Assembly: GCF_003664035.1 (NCBI RefSeq)
Contig: NZ_RCCK01000010.1
Coordinates: 868,001-932,000, forward strand
Direction of reading: 5' to 3'
Origin: Pedobacter alluvionis
Lineage (GTDB): Bacteria; Bacteroidota; Bacteroidia; Sphingobacteriales; Sphingobacteriaceae
Length of the DNA: 64,000 nucleotides
Position numbers and translations under genes: made by a program. The notes below the pieces were generated by a model. The model had not been told where the DNA came from. It searched no databases and was given only the letters and a program-made list of their open reading frames with translations. Positions 59,356 through 64,000 of this stretch are shown here, one piece after another (within the stretch, counting starts at the first letter, position 1; each line of letters starts with the position of its first letter).

Positions 59356-61728
59356 ATGTTTAGACTTAACTTAAAAATCGCTTTGCGGAACCTTTGGAGA
59401 AACAAGGGATTTTCTTTAATAAATATTGGTGGCTTAGCTTTAGGGTTAGCCAGTTGTATGCTTCTATTATTGTATATATCCTACGAGTTTGGATTTGATA
59501 AGCAATTTAAGAATTACAGCACAACCTATGTTGCCCATACCAATATGAAAGCCAATAATAAAGTACACAGCTGGGCCTGGACCCCTGGTTTACTGGCACC
59601 AGAGCTTAAAGAAAAATATGCAGGTATTGTAAACGCAGCCAGATCTACTTACCCATTTGAGCAATTAATTAGCTATAAAGATATAAAGATCAAAAATAGA
59701 GGTTTGTTTGCCGATCCGTCTTTCCTGAAAATATTGGATTATAAATTTTTAAGTGGTAATGCTGTATCACCACTTAAGGATATTAACAGCGTTATTTTAA
59801 CTCAATCATTATCCAGAAAATTATTTGCAAACGAAAATCCTGTAGGTAAAATTGTAAAGCTGGATAATAAAGACGGATTAAAAGTTGAAGCAGTAATTGC
59901 CGATTTACCTGCGAATAGTAGCATCAGATTCGATTATATCATGCCCTGGAGATTAAATGAAAAAAAGAACGAATGGGTAGCGAAACAGGGATGGGGGAGT
60001 AATTTCTGTTTAACCCTGGTGCAATTGCAAAATAGTAATTTGTTGGATAAGGTAAATGCCGAGGTTAAAACTATTTATAAAACCCATGATGGTAAATCGA
60101 ATACTAACGAATTGTTTTTACATCCTTTATCGAAATGGCACCTGTACGATGAATTTGAAAATGGTGTAACTGTAGGTGGAAAAATAGGACAGCTGAAGAT
60201 TTTCTTTATGCTGGCTATTTGTATTCTCCTCATTGCTTGTGTAAACTTTATGAATCTTTCTACCGCCCGATCTGAGAAAAGAGCAAAAGAAGTCGGCGTT
60301 CGCAAAGCGATTGGGTCCAGTAGAAAATCATTAATAGCTCAGTTTATCCTCGAAAGTACTTTACTCTCTTTAATCGGAACTGTTGTTGCCTTTACCCTGG
60401 TTGAAATTAGCCTGCCCTACTTTAACACTTTGCTAAATATTAACCTGATTATTCAATACAACGACTGGAGGTATTGGGCTGTATTAATTGGATTAATTTT
60501 ATTTACCGGATTACTGGCTGGTAGTTATCCTGCATTTTATCTGTCGTCTTTTGAACCTGTAAAAGTGCTTAAGGGCTTCAGCTTCAGAGCTGGCTCAGCT
60601 ATCTCAATAAGAAAGGTACTAGTGGTATCTCAATTTGTATTTGCAGCAAGCTTAATTGTTTGCACTGTGGTTATCTATCAGCAATTGAATTACATTAAAA
60701 ATAAACCAATAGGTTATAATCAAGGTAACCTGATACAGATGGCAGCTATGGGTAATTTAATGAGTTCAAAAAAAATCGACTTATTAAAAACGCAGCTAAT
60801 CAAATCAGGTGCCGCCCAAAATGTTTCGTTACTCAGTATGAATATTGATGAAGGTGGCAACAATACATCTGCTATTAATTGGAATGGCAAAAATCCCAAT
60901 GAAAAAGTATTGTTTAACCAAAGAGGGATAGGATACGATTTTATAGCCACTACTGGTACAAAAATGATAGCAGGAAGAGAATTTAGTGTTGAATTTTCAG
61001 GTGATTCTAACAAGGTTTTGATAAATGAAGCTGCAGTTAAAATAATGGGACTTAAAAATCCGGTGGGTACAGTAATTGATTATGATGAATCCAAATCTAC
61101 AATTATTGGCGTAATGAAAGATTTTGTTGCAGAATCTCCGTATCAAAAAGTTGCCCCAATGATTTTTAATCGAATTTATAAAGATGAAGGAGGAGTAATT
61201 TTAATTCGGCTAAATGAGACACAAAACATCAGCACTTCGCTGGCACAAATCGATGCGCTTGTAAAAGCTATAAACCCAGATTATCCCGTAGATAGGAAAT
61301 TTGTCAGCGATTCTTTTGAAGAAAAATTTCAGAACGAAAAACTTTTGGGCACACTTTCAAACTGGTTCGGTGGTTTTGCCATTTTTATCTCCTGCTTAGG
61401 TTTACTTGGTTTAGCTTTATTTATGGCTGAGCAGCGTAAAAAAGAAATTAGTATCCGCAAGGTTTTGGGCGCCAGTACTTCAAACATCCTTACTCTATTG
61501 AATAAAGATTTTATAAAACTGGTTGCCATTGCAAACCTGATCGCATTTCCGTTGGCTTATATTATTATCAATAAATGGCTTTCGGGCTACGAATACCGCA
61601 TTTCGGTTTCCGCCCTACCATTTATTGTGGCCATAAGCCTATCGGTGATTATAGCAATACTTACCGTAAGTGTGCAATCGGTTAAAGTGGCGAAAGCGAA
61701 TCCGGTAGATGCTTTAAAATATGAATAA
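59356..61728 (+). CDS. MacB/FtsX-type ABC permease, paralogue 3
   Basis: 790 residues from the ATG at 59356 (MFRLNLKIALRNLWRNKGFSLINIGG), which aligns with the starts of the other paralogues; an upstream start would encode 20 residues from the spacer. Domain order as in paralogue 2, with ISCLGLLGLALFMAEQRKKEISIRKVLGAS at the second FtsX domain. Periplasmic core contains MNIDEGGNNTSAINWNGKNPNEKV, similar to the other copies. Confidence 0.9.
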   Translation: MFRLNLKIALRNLWRNKGFSLINIGGLALGLASCMLLLLYISYEFGFDKQFKNYSTTYVAHTNMKANNKVHSWAWTPGLLAPELKEKYAGIVNAARSTYPFEQLISYKDIKIKNRGLFADPSFLKILDYKFLSGNAVSPLKDINSVILTQSLSRKLFANENPVGKIVKLDNKDGLKVEAVIADLPANSSIRFDYIMPWRLNEKKNEWVAKQGWGSNFCLTLVQLQNSNLLDKVNAEVKTIYKTHDGKSNTNELFLHPLSKWHLYDEFENGVTVGGKIGQLKIFFMLAICILLIACVNFMNLSTARSEKRAKEVGVRKAIGSSRKSLIAQFILESTLLSLIGTVVAFTLVEISLPYFNTLLNINLIIQYNDWRYWAVLIGLILFTGLLAGSYPAFYLSSFEPVKVLKGFSFRAGSAISIRKVLVVSQFVFAASLIVCTVVIYQQLNYIKNKPIGYNQGNLIQMAAMGNLMSSKKIDLLKTQLIKSGAAQNVSLLSMNIDEGGNNTSAINWNGKNPNEKVLFNQRGIGYDFIATTGTKMIAGREFSVEFSGDSNKVLINEAAVKIMGLKNPVGTVIDYDESKSTIIGVMKDFVAESPYQKVAPMIFNRIYKDEGGVILIRLNETQNISTSLAQIDALVKAINPDYPVDRKFVSDSFEEKFQNEKLLGTLSNWFGGFAIFISCLGLLGLALFMAEQRKKEISIRKVLGASTSNILTLLNKDFIKLVAIANLIAFPLAYIIINKWLSGYEYRISVSALPFIVAISLSVIIAILTVSVQSVKVAKANPVDALKYE

Positions 61729-61804
61729 GCCATGCGCTTAGTGTTTGGCGATCAGCGTGGATTTACCGCTAACCGCCAAACACTTTACGCCAACCCTCAA
61801 AAAT
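61729..61804 (+). repeat. Covarying hairpin spacer, copy 2
   Basis: AGTGTTTGGCG (61740-61750) pairs with CGCCAAACACT (61774-61784). Compared with copy 1, one base pair is C-G in copy 1 and T-A here, and both partners changed together. It lies between permeases 3 and 4. Confidence 0.75.
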
Positions 61805-64000
61805 ATGTTTAGACTTAACTTAAAAATTGCACTGCGTAACCTTTGGCGAAACAAGGTGAGCTCCTTTATTAACGTAATTGGCCTGGCCATTGGCTTGGCT
61901 GCCTGCCTAATGTTGCTCTTGTATGTTACTTACGAATGGAACTTTGATAAGCAGGCTAAAGAATCGGCTAACGTTTTTACCACCATGACCAATATTCCGG
62001 GAGATAACGGTAAGATTTCAGGAACTTTTGAAGGCTCAACTACTGCTTTCGGTCCGGTAATTAAACAAAGTTTGCCCGAACTTAAGTACATGGCGAGGAT
62101 GGACTATGGGGGCAAGAATTTAATAGCGAACGGACAAAATGCCTTTAAGCGTCAATCTAAATTCGCCGAGCCTGATATCTTAAAAATGTACGATTATGAA
62201 TTTATTTACGGCAATGCCAATACAGCTTTAAGTAATCCAAATTCTGTTATTTTAACTGAATCTACTGCTAAAGTACTGTTTGGAACTACTGATGTGTTGA
62301 ATAAATCGGTGCGTTTTAAAGATCACTTCGATTTGAATATTACCGGAGTAATTAAAGACCAAGCCGACAACAGCTCAAACAAATTTGATTATTTAATGCC
62401 CTGGGCTTTTTATGAAACAATTGATCAAGGCGCTAAAGATCTCAACTGGAGAAATTATAGTTATGTGACGCTTGTGATGTTAAAAAATGGCGCAAATTTA
62501 GATTTGGTTAATCAAAAAATAATTCAGATAGAGAGAAAAAACAACATCGACAACCAGCAAACTCAAGTATTGTTTCCGTTGGCAAGCTTACATTTATATG
62601 GCAAGTTTGAGGGTGGCAAAAGTACTGGCGGTGCGATAGAGCAGATTTATCTGTTTGTTGCACTTGCTTTCGGCATCTTGTTGATCGCCTGTATCAATTT
62701 TATGAACATGGCTACAGCCAAATCAGAAAAACGAGCAAAAGAGGTTGGCATAAAAAAGACCATTGGTGCCAATAGAAGTTCGCTGATTCTACAGTTCTTA
62801 ACCGAATCGATGATGCTGACATTTATTGCAGTGGTTTTCGCTGTTGCTATCCTCGAAATATTTTTGCCAACCTTTAACAATTTGCTGAATATAAAACTGG
62901 ATATATCCTATTTCAATGGCAGCAGTTGGATCGGTATTTTAGGAATTGTTATCGCAACAGGTTTATTTTCAGGTAGCTATCCGGCATTTTATTTGTCGTC
63001 TTTCAATCCGATCCAAACGTTAAAAAGAAAAATTAAATCAAAGGGTTTCTTTACTGTTAGTTTGCGGCAGGTATTGGTGGTAGGACAGTTCTGTTTTGCC
63101 ATTATCCTGATTATTTCCACGTTGGTGATTTACAAACAGATCCAGTATATTAAAAACAGACCTGTAGGTTTTGATGTGAACACCCTGGTAGAAATGCCAC
63201 AGGATGGCGAACTGAAAACAAAATATGAGCTGCTGCGGTCGGGTTTGTTAAAATCAGGTGCGGTTACTTCGATGTTCCAATCATCAGTTAGCCTATCTCA
63301 TCATGGTCGCAACTTTTCAGGTATCGAATGGGAAGGAATGTTAAAAGCGACAAATAACCAATTGTTTAACCAGGTAATTACCACTTACGATTTTATCAAA
63401 ACAAATGGCATCAAATTAACTAAGGGAAGAGATTTTTCGGAAAAATTCGCTTCAGATACAAGTGCTGTAATGGTAAGTGCTTCGGCAGTAAAAATTTTTG
63501 ACTATAAAAATCCGGTAGGCAAAACAATTACCATTTTTGGCGATAAATTTAACATCATAGGTGTTTTCGACGATTATGTTTGGGATTCGCCTTATAAATC
63601 GAATAACCCGATGGTGGTGTTTTTTGACAAGAAACAAACGGGAAACATTACGATGCGTCTAAATGAAAATAACAGCCTTCAAAGTAATATTGAAACCATC
63701 AGCAGGATTACAAAAGCTTTAAATCCGGCTTATCCATTAGAGATTAATTTTTTAAATAACGTTTATGCTGAAAAATACAATGCCGAAAAAACTTTGGGCA
63801 TTCTTTCTAACCTTTTCGGCGGACTGGCCATTTTTGTTTCCTGTTTAGGCCTTTTTGGTCTCGTAGCTTATAGTGCTGAGCAAAGAACAAAAGAATTTGG
63901 GGTACGCAAGGTGTTGGGCGCCTCTTTACTTAATTTAATGCAATTGCTGTCGTTCTCTTTTGTAAAGATGATTGTGGTGTCCATCATTATCGCGATCCCT
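61805..64000 (+). CDS. MacB/FtsX-type ABC permease, paralogue 4 (3' end missing)
   Basis: 732 codons are visible up to the window edge with no internal stop. Begins MFRLNLKIALRNLWRNKVSS, then FINVIGLAIGLAACLMLLLYVTYEW. FtsX domains: FGILLIACINFMNMATAKSEKRAKEVGIKKTIGANRSSL and LFGGLAIFVSCLGLFGLVAYSAEQRTKEFGVRKVLGASLLNLM. It is the most divergent of the four (for example GVRKVLGASLLNLMQLLSFSF instead of SIRKVLGASTANILTLLNKDF), so it is an older copy. Only the last segment of the C-terminal FtsX domain is missing. Confidence 0.92.
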   Translation, partial: MFRLNLKIALRNLWRNKVSSFINVIGLAIGLAACLMLLLYVTYEWNFDKQAKESANVFTTMTNIPGDNGKISGTFEGSTTAFGPVIKQSLPELKYMARMDYGGKNLIANGQNAFKRQSKFAEPDILKMYDYEFIYGNANTALSNPNSVILTESTAKVLFGTTDVLNKSVRFKDHFDLNITGVIKDQADNSSNKFDYLMPWAFYETIDQGAKDLNWRNYSYVTLVMLKNGANLDLVNQKIIQIERKNNIDNQQTQVLFPLASLHLYGKFEGGKSTGGAIEQIYLFVALAFGILLIACINFMNMATAKSEKRAKEVGIKKTIGANRSSLILQFLTESMMLTFIAVVFAVAILEIFLPTFNNLLNIKLDISYFNGSSWIGILGIVIATGLFSGSYPAFYLSSFNPIQTLKRKIKSKGFFTVSLRQVLVVGQFCFAIILIISTLVIYKQIQYIKNRPVGFDVNTLVEMPQDGELKTKYELLRSGLLKSGAVTSMFQSSVSLSHHGRNFSGIEWEGMLKATNNQLFNQVITTYDFIKTNGIKLTKGRDFSEKFASDTSAVMVSASAVKIFDYKNPVGKTITIFGDKFNIIGVFDDYVWDSPYKSNNPMVVFFDKKQTGNITMRLNENNSLQSNIETISRITKALNPAYPLEINFLNNVYAEKYNAEKTLGILSNLFGGLAIFVSCLGLFGLVAYSAEQRTKEFGVRKVLGASLLNLMQLLSFSFVKMIVVSIIIAIP

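Overview
The window looks like chromosomal DNA of a Bacteroidota species, most likely Sphingobacteriaceae (Pedobacter-like). This is inferred from family content (TonB-dependent receptor with a carboxypeptidase-regulatory-like domain, MoxR/DUF58/BatA cluster, DUF4159, DUF4175, a CysG-TauE fusion, trains of MacB/FtsX permeases), low GC, weak or absent Shine-Dalgarno sequences and several TAnnTTTG -7 boxes. No species can be fixed from sequence alone. I found no rRNA, tRNA, CRISPR array, insertion sequence or prophage.

Layout. 1-1769: TldD/PmbA-type metalloprotease pair (one gene cut by the window edge). 2117-9330: a minus-strand operon MoxR ATPase - DUF58 - BatA-like - DUF4175 - large membrane protein, with DUF4159 divergent (9432). 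10113-16285: small genes, including a TetR regulator with a pentapeptide-repeat protein, a DUF4350 protein, DUF1543, an FAD/NAD(P) protein and an M23 peptidase. 16590-26607: a NIS siderophore locus (decarboxylase, NIS synthetase-acyltransferase fusion, N-monooxygenase, second NIS synthetase) divergent from its TonB receptor. 26802-29574: metallophosphoesterase, Rrf2 regulator, VapBC-like pair. 30168-37877: assimilatory sulfate reduction operon (sulfite reductase, SUMT, CysG-TauE fusion, CysH, CysD, CysN), headed by a short leader ORF with tandem Cys codons and a terminator-like hairpin. 38133-39433: MarR-controlled SRPBCC-EVE operon. 40209: a second, divergent SUMT paralogue. 41451-49156: glycogen and trehalose genes (GlgA, GlgC, GH15, OtsA-OtsB fusion). 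49241-64000: an NtrB/NtrC-type two-component system divergent from a MacA-like adaptor, an ABC ATPase and four tandem MacB/FtsX permeases (the last cut by the window end), with a sigma-54-type promoter in the divergent region.

How it fits together. The Rrf2 regulator, the 38-bp promoter block shared by the sulfite reductase leader and the second SUMT gene, and the Cys-codon leader suggest two layers of sulfur control. The siderophore operon and receptor share a 23-bp AT-rich pseudo-palindrome in their divergent region, a candidate iron operator. The NtrC-type regulator probably drives the ABC array through sigma-54.

Intergenic space is full of short palindromic repeats of several families; some have become coding sequence at the 3' ends of genes. 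The findings I rate highest are the candidate cysteine attenuator, the duplicated sulfur promoter block, the sigma-54/ABC array and a covarying hairpin in the permease spacers.
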